Of a DNA stretch of 64,000 bases, positions 11,674 through 25,069 are shown piece after piece. Position 1 is the first letter of the stretch, and each line of letters opens with the position of its first letter. Origin of the DNA: Pseudomonas trivialis (GTDB taxonomy: Bacteria; Pseudomonadota; Gammaproteobacteria; Pseudomonadales; Pseudomonadaceae); assembly GCF_001439805.1 (NCBI RefSeq), contig NZ_JYLK01000004.1, positions 186,001 to 250,000 of the forward strand, given 5' to 3'. The position numbers and the translations under genes were made by a program. The notes beneath the pieces were generated by a model, which saw only the letters and a program-made list of their open reading frames with translations, made no database searches and was not told where the DNA came from.

Positions 11674-12297
11674 TTATTCCTGGATCACATCGGCACCCTT
11701 GGGGATGTCGAACTTGAATCGGGACGCGGGCACCGGCGTATTGGCCTTCACCCCGGTGAACAGGATGTCGGTGCGCTGGCCGACGCTGTCGATCAGGCGC
11801 ATGTTGTTGATCACGCCGTTGCCGAACGACAGTTGCAGACTGTCAAACAGCGTGTCCTTGGATTTGGGCTTGAGGGTGAACTCGATCACGTTGCTGGTTT
11901 GCTTGGACGTGATGTCGAAGCTGTCGTTGATTTTCGACACATCACCGGACAGCAGCAGCGCCGGGGTCTGGTTCAGACGCGGGTCGAGCTTCTTGATGGT
12001 CGCCTGCTCCAGGTCCGGGTCCCACAGCGTGACCTTCTGGCCGTCGGAGACGATGGTCTGCTCGGACTTGCCTTCGGTGTGCCAGTAGAACAGGCCGGGG
12101 CGCTGCACGGCCATCTCGCCGGCGGTTTCCTGCAAGCGGGTGCCGCCGGCGTCCAGGGTCAGCTGGGAGAAGCGCGCGGTGAGGGTCTGGGATTTGTCCA
12201 GCAGGTTTTTCAGACTGGCGACGGAGGCCGGGTCGGCGTGCGCCGAAACAGCAGTCAGGGCCAGGGCCGGCAACAACAGCATGCGGATAAGGCGCAT
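11674..12297 (-). CDS. lolA: Outer-membrane lipoprotein carrier LolA
   Basis: 207 aa with a clear signal peptide ([21 protein letters not shown], cleaved around residue 22). The mature part has the LolA pattern [18 protein letters not shown] and [22 protein letters not shown]. The periplasmic chaperone takes lipoproteins from LolCDE and delivers them to LolB. It lies 54 bases after ftsK and upstream of rarA on the minus strand. Confidence 0.95.
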   Translation of the reverse strand: MRLIRMLLLPALALTAVSAHADPASVASLKNLLDKSQTLTARFSQLTLDAGGTRLQETAGEMAVQRPGLFYWHTEGKSEQTIVSDGQKVTLWDPDLEQATIKKLDPRLNQTPALLLSGDVSKINDSFDITSKQTSNVIEFTLKPKSKDTLFDSLQLSFGNGVINNMRLIDSVGQRTDILFTGVKANTPVPASRFKFDIPKGADVIQE

Positions 12298-12351
12298 GGG
12301 AGTCCTCGTTGAGTAATCAGGGCGCGCCGCGTGCTGCCACGCGGCGCGGGA

Positions 12352-14760
12352 TCAGTCGCGCGCCTGCCCGGGGGCAATGACTTCGCGCGAGCCGTTGGTG
12401 TTCATCGCGGTGACGACGCCGGCGTTTTCCATCGATTCAATCATGCGCGCGGCGCGGTTGTAGCCGATCTTCAGCTTGCGCTGTACGGCGGAGATCGAGG
12501 CACGACGGCTTTCCAGCACGAAGGCCACGGCCTCGTCGTAGAGCGCATCGGTTTCGGCATCATCGTCGCCACCGCCGCTGCCGCCGTCGAAGCCGCTGCC
12601 GGCTTCTTCCACACCGGCGAGGATGTCGTCGTTGTATTCCGGCGCACCGCGCAGTTTCCACGCCTCCACCACGCGGTGCACTTCGTCATCGGACACGAAG
12701 GCGCCGTGCACGCGGATCGGCAGGCTGGTGCCGGGCGGCATGTAGAGCATGTCGCCGTGGCCCAGCAGCTGTTCGGCACCGCCCTGGTCGATGATGGTGC
12801 GTGAGTCGATCTTGCTCGACACCTGGAACGCCATGCGCGTCGGGATGTTGGCCTTGATCAGGCCGGTGATCACGTCCACCGACGGACGCTGGGTGGCGAG
12901 GATCAGGTGGATACCGGCGGCACGCGCCTTCTGGGCGATCCGCGCGATCAGTTCTTCGACCTTTTTGCCGACGATCATCATCATGTCGGCAAATTCGTCG
13001 ACCACCACCACGATGGTCGGCAGCTTGGTCAACAGCGGCGCTTCGTCGTGAATGCTTTCGCGCTTGTACAGCGGATCGGTCAGCGGCGTGCCGGCGTCCT
13101 GGGCTTCCTTGACCTTGGCATTGAAGCCCGACAGGTTACGCACGCCCATCTTGGCCATCAGCTTGTAGCGCCGCTCCATCTCGGCCACGCTCCAGCGCAG
13201 GGCATTGGCGGCGTCCTTCATGTCGGTGACCACCGGGCACAGCAGGTGCGGAATGCCTTCGTAGATCGACAGTTCAAGCATCTTCGGGTCGATCATGATC
13301 AGCTTGGCGTCGTCCGGGCCGGACTTGAACAGGATCGACAGGATCATCGCGTTCACGCCCACCGACTTGCCGGAACCGGTGGTACCGGCCACCAGCAGGT
13401 GGGGCATTTTCGCCAGGTCCGTGATCACCGGCTTGCCGCCGATGTCATGACCCAGGGCCAGGGTGACCGGCGATTTGAAGTTGTCGTATTCCGGGGTCGA
13501 CAGCACCTCGGAGAAGCGCACGATCTGGCGGTCTTCGTTGGGAATCTCGATACCCACGGTGGTCTTGCCGGGGATCACCTCCACCACGCGCACGCTGGTC
13601 ACGGCCAGGGAGCGGGCGAGGTCTTTGGCCAGGTTGGAAATACGGCTGACCTTTACCCCGGCGGCCGGCTGGATTTCGTAACGGGTGATCACCGGGCCCG
13701 GGTGGATCGAGTCCACCGAGACTTCGACGCCGAATTCCTTGAGCTTGATTTCCAGCAGGTGGCCGACCGCCGCCAGGGATTCCGGGGAATAGTTGAGTTG
13801 TTTCTTTTCGGCCGGGTCGAGAATCGAGATCGGCGGCAAGGTGCCTTCCACGGCGCTGTCGATGAACAACGGCGCCTGTTTCTCTTTCTGCACGCGGTTG
13901 CTCGGCTCGGGAGCCTTTGCCGGTGCCGGGGCAATTACCGGCGGCACCTGCTTCTCGCGGTCCGACATGTGTTTGCTCAGGGCCTGCTCGCGCTCGATCA
14001 GGCGCTCCTTGACCTTGGCCTGCTCACGGCGGTCCGGCGTGGTCGGCGCGACCACCTCGTTGACGCGGGTGTCCACCTCGCGCAACTGCGCGACCATGCG
14101 CTTGCGCTCGACACGCGCCGACCACCAGCGGTTGGCGGCGCTCTGGAACAGCTCCAGCAGGTCGAGGGTGATCTTGCCGGTCACGTCCATCACCTTGAAC
14201 CATGACAGGTCGGTGAACACCGTGAGGCCGAAGAGGAACAGCGCAATGAACATCAATGTGCTGCCCTGGATATTCAGGCTCTTGCGTGCCAGGTCGCCGA
14301 GGCTTTCGCCCAGCGCGCCGCCCGCGCCCGCCGGCAGGCCGGTGGGCGCATGAAAGTGGATATGCGCCAGCGCCGCACCGGACAGCACCAAAAAGACCAG
14401 GCCGATCAGGCGCCAGGAGAACAGCCAGCCGCTCCACTGCCACGGTTCATGACGCTGGCGGAAGATCTGCCAGGTCTTGATCGCCAGCAGCAACGGGAAG
14501 ATATAGGCGAAGTAGCCCAACACCATGAACAGGATATCGGCGCTGTAGGAACCGGCAGGGCCGCCGAAGTTCTGCACGTCTTCGATCTTGCTGTTGTGGC
14601 TCCAGCCCGGGTCGTCCTTGCCGTAAGTGAGCAGGGCCATCATCAGAAACAGGCACAGGGCACCGATGGCGATCAGCGCACCTTCCTTGAGTCGGTAGTG
14701 CAGGTGCTGGCGCCAGGCCGGCACGACTGCTGCTTTGGGTGTTGCGGCGGATTTCTTCAA
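12352..14760 (-). CDS. ftsK: DNA translocase FtsK
   Basis: 802 aa. The N-terminus has four or five membrane segments (residues about 25-190) that target it to the septum. A linker rich in charged residues and proline (about 220-310) precedes the motor, with Walker [15 protein letters not shown] and Walker [14 protein letters not shown]. The C-terminal gamma winged helix ([25 protein letters not shown]) reads KOPS and activates XerCD at dif. The start is TTG at 14760, with AGGA about 11 bases upstream; the product then begins MKKSAATPK as in other pseudomonads. Confidence 0.96.
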   Translation of the reverse strand: MKKSAATPKAAVVPAWRQHLHYRLKEGALIAIGALCLFLMMALLTYGKDDPGWSHNSKIEDVQNFGGPAGSYSADILFMVLGYFAYIFPLLLAIKTWQIFRQRHEPWQWSGWLFSWRLIGLVFLVLSGAALAHIHFHAPTGLPAGAGGALGESLGDLARKSLNIQGSTLMFIALFLFGLTVFTDLSWFKVMDVTGKITLDLLELFQSAANRWWSARVERKRMVAQLREVDTRVNEVVAPTTPDRREQAKVKERLIEREQALSKHMSDREKQVPPVIAPAPAKAPEPSNRVQKEKQAPLFIDSAVEGTLPPISILDPAEKKQLNYSPESLAAVGHLLEIKLKEFGVEVSVDSIHPGPVITRYEIQPAAGVKVSRISNLAKDLARSLAVTSVRVVEVIPGKTTVGIEIPNEDRQIVRFSEVLSTPEYDNFKSPVTLALGHDIGGKPVITDLAKMPHLLVAGTTGSGKSVGVNAMILSILFKSGPDDAKLIMIDPKMLELSIYEGIPHLLCPVVTDMKDAANALRWSVAEMERRYKLMAKMGVRNLSGFNAKVKEAQDAGTPLTDPLYKRESIHDEAPLLTKLPTIVVVVDEFADMMMIVGKKVEELIARIAQKARAAGIHLILATQRPSVDVITGLIKANIPTRMAFQVSSKIDSRTIIDQGGAEQLLGHGDMLYMPPGTSLPIRVHGAFVSDDEVHRVVEAWKLRGAPEYNDDILAGVEEAGSGFDGGSGGGDDDAETDALYDEAVAFVLESRRASISAVQRKLKIGYNRAARMIESMENAGVVTAMNTNGSREVIAPGQARD

Positions 14761-15258
14761 AACGGGTCTTTTCCTGCGCGGTTAGCGCGTCCATCTGTTG
14801 AATGACTGCACATGCTGCCCAATCCGAGCAGCTGAAAAAGTGAACGAATGTCGGTGAATCTACTGTTAACACGGGGCGCTGGACAGGCGAAATGACGATA
14901 ACGCCACAATGGCCGCATTGTACGGGTTTGCGTGCGTGATGCCACACACTTGCCCCTCACCCACAAGTCTGGACGATTAACGTGTCATGACCTGTGCAAT
15001 TTGAGCATGCATTGCCTTAGCTGACAAAGGCTTATGCGCGGTTTTTATCATTCAAGGCAAGCTTGGCAAAGGGCCTGCATTGGCGCGACCCGATTACGAC
15101 CGCGCCCCTTGCACAGAGTTGCAGAAACACGCGTTTACGCTAATACCCGACAATGTGCCCTTCGCACTGGCCGTGCGCTGCCACGTCGACAATAATCACC
15201 CCTCAAGCGGCAGGCGTCATATCTGCCATCCCCTCCCCTTCTGCAAAGCCTGGATGCC
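14761..15258. other. 498-bp divergent intergenic region, ftsK / aat
   Basis: No credible gene is seen: short reading frames here lack ribosome sites and family features. It must hold the promoters for ftsK (minus) and aat (plus). No LexA box or tRNA was recognised. P. aeruginosa has trxB1 between these genes as far as I recall, and nothing resembling a thioredoxin reductase remains here. Confidence 0.6.
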
Positions 15259-15939
15259 ATGCTGACCTGGTTACAACGCGACACCCTGACTTTTCCGCCA
15301 CTGGCCAAAGCCATGCGTGAACCCAATGGCTTGCTGGCCGCCGGCGGCGACCTGTCGGCCGAACGACTGATCCAGGCCTACCGCCACGGCTGTTTCCCCT
15401 GGTTCTCCGAGGGCCAGCCGATTCTCTGGTGGTCGCCGGACCCGCGCACGGTTATTTTTCCCGACGAACTGCATGTATCACGCAGCCTGGGCAAGCTGCT
15501 GCGCCAACAGCGCTACGGCGTGACGTTCGATCAGGACTTCGCTGCGGTGATCCAGGCCTGTGCGGCGCCGCGCAGCTACGCCGACGGCACCTGGATCACC
15601 GAAGGCATCCAGAGCGCCTACCAGACGCTGCATCAGCGTGGTTATGCGCACTCGGTGGAGGTATGGGACGACGGTGAGCTGGTGGGCGGGCTGTACGGCC
15701 TGGCCATGGGCCAGTTGTTCTTTGGCGAGTCGATGTTCAGCCGCGCCGACAATGCCTCGAAATTCGGCTTCGCCACCCTTACCCGACAATTGAAGGCCTG
15801 GGGCTTCGTGCTGATCGACTGCCAGATGCCCAACGACCACCTGCACAGCCTCGGTGCACGCGCCATCCCACGCAGTGAATTCGCCGATTTCCTGCACAAA
15901 CACCTGGATCGGCCCAATGCAGGCCCGTGGGTTTCCTAG
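15259..15939 (+). CDS. aat: Leucyl/phenylalanyl-tRNA-protein transferase
   Basis: 226 aa. [26 protein letters not shown] and [21 protein letters not shown] are signature segments; [16 protein letters not shown] and [16 protein letters not shown] complete the core. The enzyme attaches Leu or Phe to proteins with N-terminal Lys or Arg, creating degrons recognised by ClpS. ATG 15259 is used because the ATG five bases upstream meets a stop at once. It is followed 57 bases later by bpt, with clpA and clpS nearby. Confidence 0.96.
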   Translation: MLTWLQRDTLTFPPLAKAMREPNGLLAAGGDLSAERLIQAYRHGCFPWFSEGQPILWWSPDPRTVIFPDELHVSRSLGKLLRQQRYGVTFDQDFAAVIQACAAPRSYADGTWITEGIQSAYQTLHQRGYAHSVEVWDDGELVGGLYGLAMGQLFFGESMFSRADNASKFGFATLTRQLKAWGFVLIDCQMPNDHLHSLGARAIPRSEFADFLHKHLDRPNAGPWVS

Positions 15940-15995
15940 GCGACATCCGCGCACCTGGCTTACACTTATTTCAAAGCTTATCCCGAGGGTTGATC

Positions 15996-16703
15996 ATGAC
16001 CGAGCTGGCGCGCTTGAAGTTTTATGCCACTCAAGCCCACTCTTGCAGCTATCTGCCCGATGAGCAGGCCACCACGCTGTTCCTCGATCCCAGCCAGCCC
16101 ATGGACGTGCACGTGTACGCCGACCTCTCGGAAATGGGGTTTCGGCGCAGTGGCGATCACCTGTACCGACCCCACTGCCAGCACTGCAATGCCTGCGTAC
16201 CGGCGCGCATCCCGGTGGCGCAGTTCGTGCCCGACCGCAATCAGAAGCGCATCCTCAAGCGCAATGCCGACCTGACGGTGACGCCGGCCCTGCCCAGGTT
16301 CACCGAGGAATACTTCGACCTCTATCAGCGCTATATCGAACAGCGGCACGCCGACGGCGATATGTTTCCGCCCAGCCGCGACCAATTTTCCACCTTTCTG
16401 GTGCGCGAGCTGCCCTTTTCACGGTTTTACGAGTTTCGCCTGGAAGGTCGTCTGGTGGCGGTCGCCGTTACCGATCTACTGCCCAATGGCCTGTCGGCGG
16501 TCTACACCTTCTATGAGCCCAGGGAAGAGCGCCGCAGCCTCGGGCGCTTTGCAATCCTGTGGCAGATCGGCGAGACGCTGCGCCAGGAACTGGAGGCGGT
16601 GTACCTCGGTTACTGGATCAAAAACTGCCAAAAGATGAACTACAAGACCCAATATCGGCCCATTGAGCTGCTGATTAATCAAAGATGGGTCACCCTTAAC
16701 TAG
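15996..16703 (+). CDS. bpt: Aspartate/glutamate leucyltransferase (Bpt)
   Basis: 235 aa from ATG 15996; the reading frame upstream of this ATG runs into the end of aat and is not used. The N-terminal [19 protein letters not shown] and [11 protein letters not shown] are the conserved Cys-containing signatures of the ATE1/Bpt family. The C-terminus carries [21 protein letters not shown]. Bpt adds Leu to N-terminal Asp, Glu or oxidised Cys, again producing ClpS substrates. It probably forms an operon with aat. Confidence 0.94.
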
Positions 16704-16709
16704 AACCCC

Positions 16710-16739
16710 TTGGCTTGAACACCCTTTTTCGGGCACAAT
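16710..16739 (+). promoter_or_regulatory. Possible sigma-70 promoter for infA
   Basis: TTGGCT at 16710-16715 and CACAAT at 16734-16739 with an 18-base spacer lie 65 bases before infA. The match is partial. Confidence 0.3.
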
Positions 16740-16803
16740 GCACGCCGCTTTTGCCTGGCGCAGTTGCACCGGGCCATTCACTGGATACCGAGGGCTTTAC
16801 TGC

Positions 16804-17022
16804 ATGTCGAAAGAAGACAGCTTCGAAATGGAAGGCACTGTCGTCGACACCCTGCCCAACACCATGTTTCGTGTGGAGTTGGAAAATGGGCACGTCGTAA
16901 CCGCGCATATCTCCGGCAAGATGCGCAAGAACTACATCCGTATTCTTACCGGTGACAAAGTGCGCGTCGAGCTGACGCCCTATGACTTGAGCAAAGGGCG
17001 CATCACTTACCGCGCTCGCTAA
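16804..17022 (+). CDS. infA: Translation initiation factor IF-1
   Basis: 72 aa, OB-fold, essential. [19 protein letters not shown] and [19 protein letters not shown] are diagnostic. IF-1 binds the 30S A site and assists IF-2 and IF-3. It stands as its own transcription unit between bpt and the convergent clpA, and ends in a strong terminator 13 bases after the stop. Confidence 0.98.
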
Positions 17023-17034
17023 GCAAGTCAATAC

Positions 17035-17063
17035 AAAACGCCCGGTTATGCCGGGCGTTTTTG
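17035..17063 (+). terminator. Rho-independent terminator of infA
   Basis: Stem ACGCCCGG / CCGGGCGT with loop TTATG, preceded by AAAA and followed by TTTTTG. Confidence 0.92.
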
Positions 17064-17134
17064 TGTATGCGCATTATTTATTTACCAACACCGCACTTTG
17101 ATTTCTGCTGTGCTGAAAGTGGTTTGCAGACAGC

Positions 17135-17160
17135 AAAAAGGCGCCTTTCGGCGCCTTTTG
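17135..17160 (-). terminator. Rho-independent terminator of clpA
   Basis: AAAAAGGCGCC / GGCGCCTTTT with loop TTTC. On the minus strand the stem is followed by TTTTTG, 17 bases after the clpA stop; it can act in both directions. Confidence 0.9.
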
Positions 17161-17176
17161 TATTGCTGTGGAGCGA

Positions 17177-19447
17177 TCAGGCCATTTCTGCGGTGGTCTC
17201 GAACTCGAAGGTCAGCTCGCCGTCCTTCAGGTCGATGTGCACCACGCCGCCATGGTCGGCCAGTTCGCCGAACAGGATCTCTTCGGCCAATGGCCGCTTG
17301 ATCTTGTCCTGGATCAGACGCGCCATCGGGCGAGCCCCCATTGCCGCGTCGTAGCCACCCTCGGCGATCCAGCTGCGCGCCGCTTCCGTTACGTCCAGTT
17401 GCACGCGCTTGTCTTCCAGCTGCGCCTGCAGTTCGGTGAGGAACTTGTCCACCACGCTCTTGATAACCTCATGGCTGAGGCGACCAAACTGGATGATGGT
17501 GTCCAGACGGTTACGGAACTCCGGCGTAAAGCTCTTCTTGATCACTTCCATCGCATCGGAAGAGTGATCCTGGTGGCTGAAGCCGATCGAGGCCCGCGCG
17601 GCGGTTTCGGCACCGGCGTTGGTGGTCATGATCACGATCACATTGCGGAAGTCCGCCTTGCGCCCGTTGTTATCGGTCAGGGTGCCGTGGTCCATCACCT
17701 GCAGCAGCAGGTTGAAGACTTCCGGGTGGGCCTTCTCGATCTCATCGAGCAGCAAGACGCAATGCGGTTGCTTGGTGATCGCTTCGGTCAACAGGCCGCC
17801 CTGATCAAAACCGACATAGCCCGGCGGCGCACCGATCAGGCGCGACACGGTGTGGCGCTCCATGTACTCGGACATGTCGAAGCGCACCAGCTCAATGCCC
17901 ATCGCCTTGGCCAGCTGCCGCGCCGCTTCGGTCTTGCCGACGCCGGTAGGACCTGCGAACAGGAATGAACCGACCGGCTTGTCCGGCGACTTGAGCCCCG
18001 CACGCGACAGCTTGATGGCCGTGGACAGCGAATCAATCGCCGCATCCTGGCCGAACACGGTGAGCTTGAGGTCACGCTCCAAGTTACGCAGCAGCTCCTT
18101 GTCGGAACTGGTGACGTGTTTTGGTGGAATCCGCGCGATTTTCGCCACGATGTCCTCAACCTGCGGCACATCGATGCGCTTCACACGTTTTTCGACCGGC
18201 TGCAGGCGCTGGTAGGCACCCGCCTCGTCAATCACGTCGATGGCCTTGTCCGGCATATGCCGGTCATTGATGTAACGTGACGCCAGCTCGGCCGCCGCGC
18301 GCAACGCCTCATCGGTGTACTCGATGCCATGGTGCGCTTCGAAGCGCCCCTTGAGCCCGCGCAGAATGCCGATGGTGTCTTCGACCGAAGGCTCGGAGAC
18401 GTCGACCTTCTGGAAGCGGCGCGCCAGAGCACGGTCTTTCTCGAAGATGCCGCGAAATTCCTGGAATGTCGTCGAACCGATGCAACGAATATCACCCGAC
18501 GACAGTAATGGCTTGAGCAGGTTGGAAGCATCCATCACCCCGCCGGACGCCGCACCGGCACCGATGATGGTGTGGATTTCGTCAATGAACAGAATGGCTT
18601 GCGGGCGTTTTTTCAACTCACCGAGCAGCGCCTTGAAGCGCTTCTCGAAGTCGCCACGGTACTTGGTGCCGGCGAGCAACGCGCCGAGATCAAGGGAGTA
18701 GACGACGCTGTTGGCCAGCAGGTCCGGCACCTGATTGTCGACGATGCGCTTGGCCAGGCCTTCGGCAATCGCGGTCTTGCCCACGCCGGCCTCACCCACC
18801 AGTAACGGGTTGTTCTTGCGCCGACGCGCAAGGATCTGCGCCACGCGCTCGACCTCAAGCTCACGCCCTACCAGCGGATCGATCCGCCCCTGGCGCGCCA
18901 GCTCGTTGAGGTTGCTGGCATAGGCATCCAACGGGTTGCTTGAAGAAGAAGACTCACCGCCCTCGTCGTCCTGCATATCCTGCTCACCCTCGGAATGATC
19001 ACCGTGCCCGGGCACCTTGGAGATACCGTGGGCGATGTAATTGACCACATCGATACGGGCCACGCTCTGCTGCTTGAGCAGGAACACGGCCTGGCTTTCC
19101 TGTTCGCTGAAGATGGCCACAAGCACATTGGCGCCTGTGACTTCGCGCTTGCCGGAGCTCTGTACGTGGAACACAGCACGCTGCAATACCCGCTGGAAGC
19201 CCAGGGTTGGCTGGGTCTCGCGGTCCTCGTCATGCACGGGGATCAATGGCGTGGTGGAGTCGATAAACTCCTGCAGGTCATGCTTGAGCTTGTCGAGGTT
19301 GGCGCCGCACGCACGTAGAACGGTGGCGGCAGCTTCGTTATCCAAAAGTGCCAGCAGCAGGTGTTCGACGGTCATGAATTCATGACGCTTCGAACGAGCC
19401 TCCTTGAAGGCAAGATTGAGGGTGACTTCGAGCTCGCGGTTTAACAT
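17177..19447 (-). CDS. clpA: ATP-dependent Clp protease ATP-binding subunit ClpA
   Basis: 756 aa, full length. The N-domain (1-145) carries the double Clp repeat and the ClpS docking surface. AAA+ module 1 has [13 protein letters not shown] and [14 protein letters not shown]; module 2 has [13 protein letters not shown] and [14 protein letters not shown] charged, serine-rich linker ([14 protein letters not shown]) separates the N-domain. It unfolds substrates into ClpP; clpP itself is not in the window. It starts 29 bases after clpS in the same direction and forms an operon with it. Confidence 0.97.
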   Translation of the reverse strand: MLNRELEVTLNLAFKEARSKRHEFMTVEHLLLALLDNEAAATVLRACGANLDKLKHDLQEFIDSTTPLIPVHDEDRETQPTLGFQRVLQRAVFHVQSSGKREVTGANVLVAIFSEQESQAVFLLKQQSVARIDVVNYIAHGISKVPGHGDHSEGEQDMQDDEGGESSSSSNPLDAYASNLNELARQGRIDPLVGRELEVERVAQILARRRKNNPLLVGEAGVGKTAIAEGLAKRIVDNQVPDLLANSVVYSLDLGALLAGTKYRGDFEKRFKALLGELKKRPQAILFIDEIHTIIGAGAASGGVMDASNLLKPLLSSGDIRCIGSTTFQEFRGIFEKDRALARRFQKVDVSEPSVEDTIGILRGLKGRFEAHHGIEYTDEALRAAAELASRYINDRHMPDKAIDVIDEAGAYQRLQPVEKRVKRIDVPQVEDIVAKIARIPPKHVTSSDKELLRNLERDLKLTVFGQDAAIDSLSTAIKLSRAGLKSPDKPVGSFLFAGPTGVGKTEAARQLAKAMGIELVRFDMSEYMERHTVSRLIGAPPGYVGFDQGGLLTEAITKQPHCVLLLDEIEKAHPEVFNLLLQVMDHGTLTDNNGRKADFRNVIVIMTTNAGAETAARASIGFSHQDHSSDAMEVIKKSFTPEFRNRLDTIIQFGRLSHEVIKSVVDKFLTELQAQLEDKRVQLDVTEAARSWIAEGGYDAAMGARPMARLIQDKIKRPLAEEILFGELADHGGVVHIDLKDGELTFEFETTAEMA

Positions 19448-19476
19448 AGCTTCACCTCATACCCAAGTGGTCGGCG

Positions 19477-19845
19477 TTAACCGTCCTTCTCGATTTCACA
19501 GAGTAGCGGATGCTGGCTTTCCCTGGCGTACTGGTTGACCTGCATGGCCTTTGTCTCGGCGATGTCGCGGGTAAACACTCCACATACTGCCCGTCCTTCT
19601 GTGTGAACGGCCAGCATTACCTTGGTCGCCAACTCGCGGTTCAGGTTAAAAAACACCTCGAGCACTTCGACCACGAAATCCATCGGTGTGTAGTCATCGT
19701 TGAACAAAACCACCTTGTACATCGGCGGCGCCTGTAAAGCAGGCTTGGCCTCCTGAACAGCAATGCCTGCAGAACCGTCGTCATCGTGTTGGTGATCCGG
19801 GCGATCCTGATTGAAGGTTAGTCGAATCTGGCTGATTGCATGCAT
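19477..19845 (-). CDS. clpS: ClpS adaptor (N-recognin)
   Basis: 122 aa. The core [20 protein letters not shown], with the NDDYTPM pocket residues and later [17 protein letters not shown], binds N-terminal Leu, Phe, Tyr or Trp and delivers such substrates to ClpA. The first 40 residues form the usual flexible extension ([12 protein letters not shown]). Together with aat and bpt within 4 kb this gives the recognition and marking arms of the N-degron pathway. Confidence 0.96.
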   Translation of the reverse strand: MHAISQIRLTFNQDRPDHQHDDDGSAGIAVQEAKPALQAPPMYKVVLFNDDYTPMDFVVEVLEVFFNLNRELATKVMLAVHTEGRAVCGVFTRDIAETKAMQVNQYARESQHPLLCEIEKDG

Positions 19846-20068
19846 GGAAAGAAAGGTTCGTCAGTGGTTCAGTAACAGTGGTGGGGGCGAGCTGTCAGAA
19901 TTTCAACTCCCGACGGCGGGTCGCCTTGACTATCGGCAAATCGGTGTTACAACCAATAGAACCCACAGTGGGTAAAAAAGGTCCGCGCAGTCAACCTTAT
20001 TTATTCGGGTTAGGACGGATAAACTGGATGATACTCCAGTGATGGAGTCTGGTGCAGAGGGATATGGT

Positions 20069-20362
20069 ATGTCTGGCGTCAAGATCAATGGCAAGGTCAA
20101 ATGGTTTAACAATGCCAAAGGGTATGGATTCATTGTTGAAGATGGCAAGTCCGATGACCTTTTTGCGCATTACTCCGCAATTAGCATGGAGGGCTACAAA
20201 ACGCTGAAAGCTGGCCAACCGGTGTCCTTTGAGATCATTCAAGGACCGAAGGGGCTGCATGCCGTCGCTATATGTGCTGTTTGCGTACAAAGCCCGGCGA
20301 AACCCCATGACGAAACGCACAACGCAGAGATTGCTCAACAGGAAATAAAAGAACCGGCCTAG
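20069..20362 (+). CDS. cspD: Cold-shock-domain protein CspD
   Basis: 97 aa from ATG 20069 with AGAGG 9-13 bases upstream; a GTG-initiated extension of ten codons is open but has no similarity. The cold-shock domain carries RNP1 (KGYGFI) and an RNP2-like DLFAHYSAI, followed by a 25-residue polar tail. In E. coli CspD is a stationary-phase single-strand nucleic-acid-binding inhibitor of replication. It is divergent from clpS, as in many gammaproteobacteria, and has a strong terminator. Confidence 0.92.
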   Translation: MSGVKINGKVKWFNNAKGYGFIVEDGKSDDLFAHYSAISMEGYKTLKAGQPVSFEIIQGPKGLHAVAICAVCVQSPAKPHDETHNAEIAQQEIKEPA

Positions 20363-20395
20363 CCAGATACTGCACTGAGCGTCCTGCAAAATAAG

Positions 20396-20437
20396 AACCG
20401 GCCACCCTGGAACCATCAGGATGGCCGGTTTTTTTTC
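20396..20437. terminator. Bidirectional terminator between cspD and icd
   Basis: AACCGGCCA at 20396-20404 pairs with TGGCCGGTT at 20422-20430, followed by TTTTTT on the plus strand. On the minus strand the stem is followed by CTTATTTTG, so it can serve both convergent genes. Confidence 0.9.
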
Positions 20438-20445
20438 GCCTCGTT

Positions 20446-21702
20446 CTACATATGCGAAATCAACGCCTCGCCAAAGCCCGACGACGACACCAGCGTCGCG
20501 CCGTCCATCAGGCGCTCGAAGTCATACGTCACGGTCCTGGCCGAAATAGCCCCATTGGTGCCTTTTATGATCAGGTCTGCCGCCTCGGTCCAGCCCATAT
20601 GGCGCAGCATCATTTCCGCCGACAGAATCAGCGAGCCCGGATTGACCTGGTCCTTGCCCGCGTACTTGGGCGCCGTCCCATGGGTAGCCTCGAACATGGC
20701 CACGGTATCGGACAGGTTGGCCCCCGGCGCAATGCCGATGCCGCCCACCTCCGCCGCCAGCGCATCGGACAGGTAGTCACCGTTCAGGTTGAGCGTGGCG
20801 ATCACGTCATATTCAGCCGGGCGCAACAGGATCTGCTGAAGCATGGCGTCGGCAATGGCGTCCTTGACCACCACATTCCTGCCCGTTTTGGGATTCTTGA
20901 ACTGCATCCACGGGCCGCCGTCGAGCAGGGTCGCGCCAAATTCCTTCTCGGCGATGCCGTAGGCCCACTCTTTAAAGGCGCCCTCGGTGAACTTCATGAT
21001 GTTGCCTTTGTGCACGATGGTCAGCGACTCACGGTCATTGTCCACCACGTACTGCAGGGCCTTGCGCGCCAGACGTTCGGTACCTTCTTTGGATACGGGT
21101 TTGACGCCAATGCCGCAGTCCTGGTCGAAACGGATCTTGGTGACGCCCATTTCCTCCTTGAGAAACTTGATCACCTTGATCGCTTCCGGCGAGCCGGCCT
21201 TCCATTCGATGCCGGCGTAAATGTCCTCGGAGTTTTCGCGGAAGATGGTCATGTCCACGTCCCCAGGCTTCTTCACCGGGCTGGGAACACCTTCGAACCA
21301 GCGCACCGGGCGCAGGCACACGTACAGGTCCAGTTGCTGACGCAGGGCCACGTTCAGTGAACGGATACCGCCACCCACCGGCGTGGTCAGCGGCCCTTTG
21401 ATGGACACCACGTAATCCTTGACTGCGTCGAGGGTTTCCTGAGGCAGCCAGGTGTCCTGATCATAGACTTGAGTCGCCTTTTCGCCGGCATACACCTCCA
21501 TCCAGGAGATCCTGCGCGTGCCGCCGTAGGCTTTTTCAACCGCTGCATCGACCACCTTGATCATCACCGGGCTGATGTCGACGCCGATGCCATCACCTTC
21601 AATGTAAGGGATGATCGGGTGATCAGGCACATTGAGCGAATGGTCTGCATTGACGGTGATTTTGTCGCCGACGGACGGAACCTGAATCTTCTGGTATCCC
21701 AT
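20446..21702 (-). CDS. icd: NADP-dependent isocitrate dehydrogenase, dimeric type
   Basis: 418 aa from ATG 21702 ([15 protein letters not shown]); an ATG four codons upstream is less typical. The dimanganese/isocitrate loop contains [17 protein letters not shown], with the serine that in E. coli is phosphorylated by AceK. Lys ([15 protein letters not shown]) and the NADP site ([18 protein letters not shown]) are intact. It decarboxylates isocitrate to 2-oxoglutarate in the TCA cycle. It is divergent from the unrelated monomeric idh across a 496-bp region and lies 9 kb from aceA, which competes for the same substrate. Confidence 0.96.
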   Translation of the reverse strand: MGYQKIQVPSVGDKITVNADHSLNVPDHPIIPYIEGDGIGVDISPVMIKVVDAAVEKAYGGTRRISWMEVYAGEKATQVYDQDTWLPQETLDAVKDYVVSIKGPLTTPVGGGIRSLNVALRQQLDLYVCLRPVRWFEGVPSPVKKPGDVDMTIFRENSEDIYAGIEWKAGSPEAIKVIKFLKEEMGVTKIRFDQDCGIGVKPVSKEGTERLARKALQYVVDNDRESLTIVHKGNIMKFTEGAFKEWAYGIAEKEFGATLLDGGPWMQFKNPKTGRNVVVKDAIADAMLQQILLRPAEYDVIATLNLNGDYLSDALAAEVGGIGIAPGANLSDTVAMFEATHGTAPKYAGKDQVNPGSLILSAEMMLRHMGWTEAADLIIKGTNGAISARTVTYDFERLMDGATLVSSSGFGEALISHM

Positions 21703-24424
<2,722 letters not shown>

Positions 24425-24444
24425 GGCTGTAACGCAGCACCACG

Positions 24445-24473
24445 AACCCCGGCCGAGTGCCGGGGTTTGTGTT
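24445..24473 (+). terminator. Terminator of idh
   Basis: Stem AACCCCGGC / GCCGGGGTT, loop CGAGT, followed by TGTGTTT. Confidence 0.85.
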
Positions 24474-24563
24474 TCCACCGCCCAGCCACTGAAGAAACCC
24501 TCCCACACTGGCTATGATTCCTACCCAGGATCGCGCTGTATTCTGCAATGGAGAGACTTGCCC

Positions 24564-25010
24564 ATGACCTGGCTACCCCACATCACCGTCGCCACCCTCG
24601 TTGAAGACAATGGCCGCTTCCTGATGGTCGAGGAACTCAAGGGCGGCCGCGCCGTGCTCAACCAGCCGGCCGGGCATCTGGAGCCCAATGAGACCCTCAC
24701 CGAAGCCGCGGTGCGCGAAACCCTTGAAGAAACCGGCTGGGATGTTGAAGCCACCGGCATTGTCGGCATCTACCTGTACACCGCACCCAGCAATGGTGTG
24801 ACCTACCAGCGCGTGTGCTTTATCGCCAAGGCGCTCAAACACCACCCCGACTATCAACTGGACGAAGGCATCATCAGCGCCCGCTGGCTCAGCCGGGACG
24901 AGCTGATCGCCGTGCGCGAGGACTGGCGCAGCGAGCTGATCATCCGCTGTATCGATGATTATCTGGCCGGCCAGAGGCACAGTCTGGAATTGATCCGCCC
25001 TTCTCTTTAG
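24564..25010 (+). CDS. nudJ: Nudix phosphohydrolase NudJ-like
   Basis: 148 aa from ATG 24564 with GGAGAG 9-14 bases upstream. The Nudix box is complete: GHLEPNETLTEAAVRETLEETGW fits G-x5-E-x7-RE-x2-EE-xG. E. coli NudJ hydrolyses nucleoside tri- and diphosphates and HMP-pyrophosphate. The order nudJ-mnmA-hflD-purB is the same as in E. coli, which supports the name. Confidence 0.88.
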   Translation: MTWLPHITVATLVEDNGRFLMVEELKGGRAVLNQPAGHLEPNETLTEAAVRETLEETGWDVEATGIVGIYLYTAPSNGVTYQRVCFIAKALKHHPDYQLDEGIISARWLSRDELIAVREDWRSELIIRCIDDYLAGQRHSLELIRPSL

Positions 25011-25069
25011 CCTTAGCGGCTGCGGCCTGCTAGAATCGCGTCCTTTTTCAAGACACCCGTTGAAACCCT

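Noticed and set aside
15080..15265. 61-codon frame before aat
   Set aside because: No ribosome site; ends inside aat in another frame; not like any known protein.
16738..16803. Longer infA start at upstream ATG
   Set aside because: Adds an unconserved 22-residue extension; ATG 16804 gives the canonical 72-aa IF-1.
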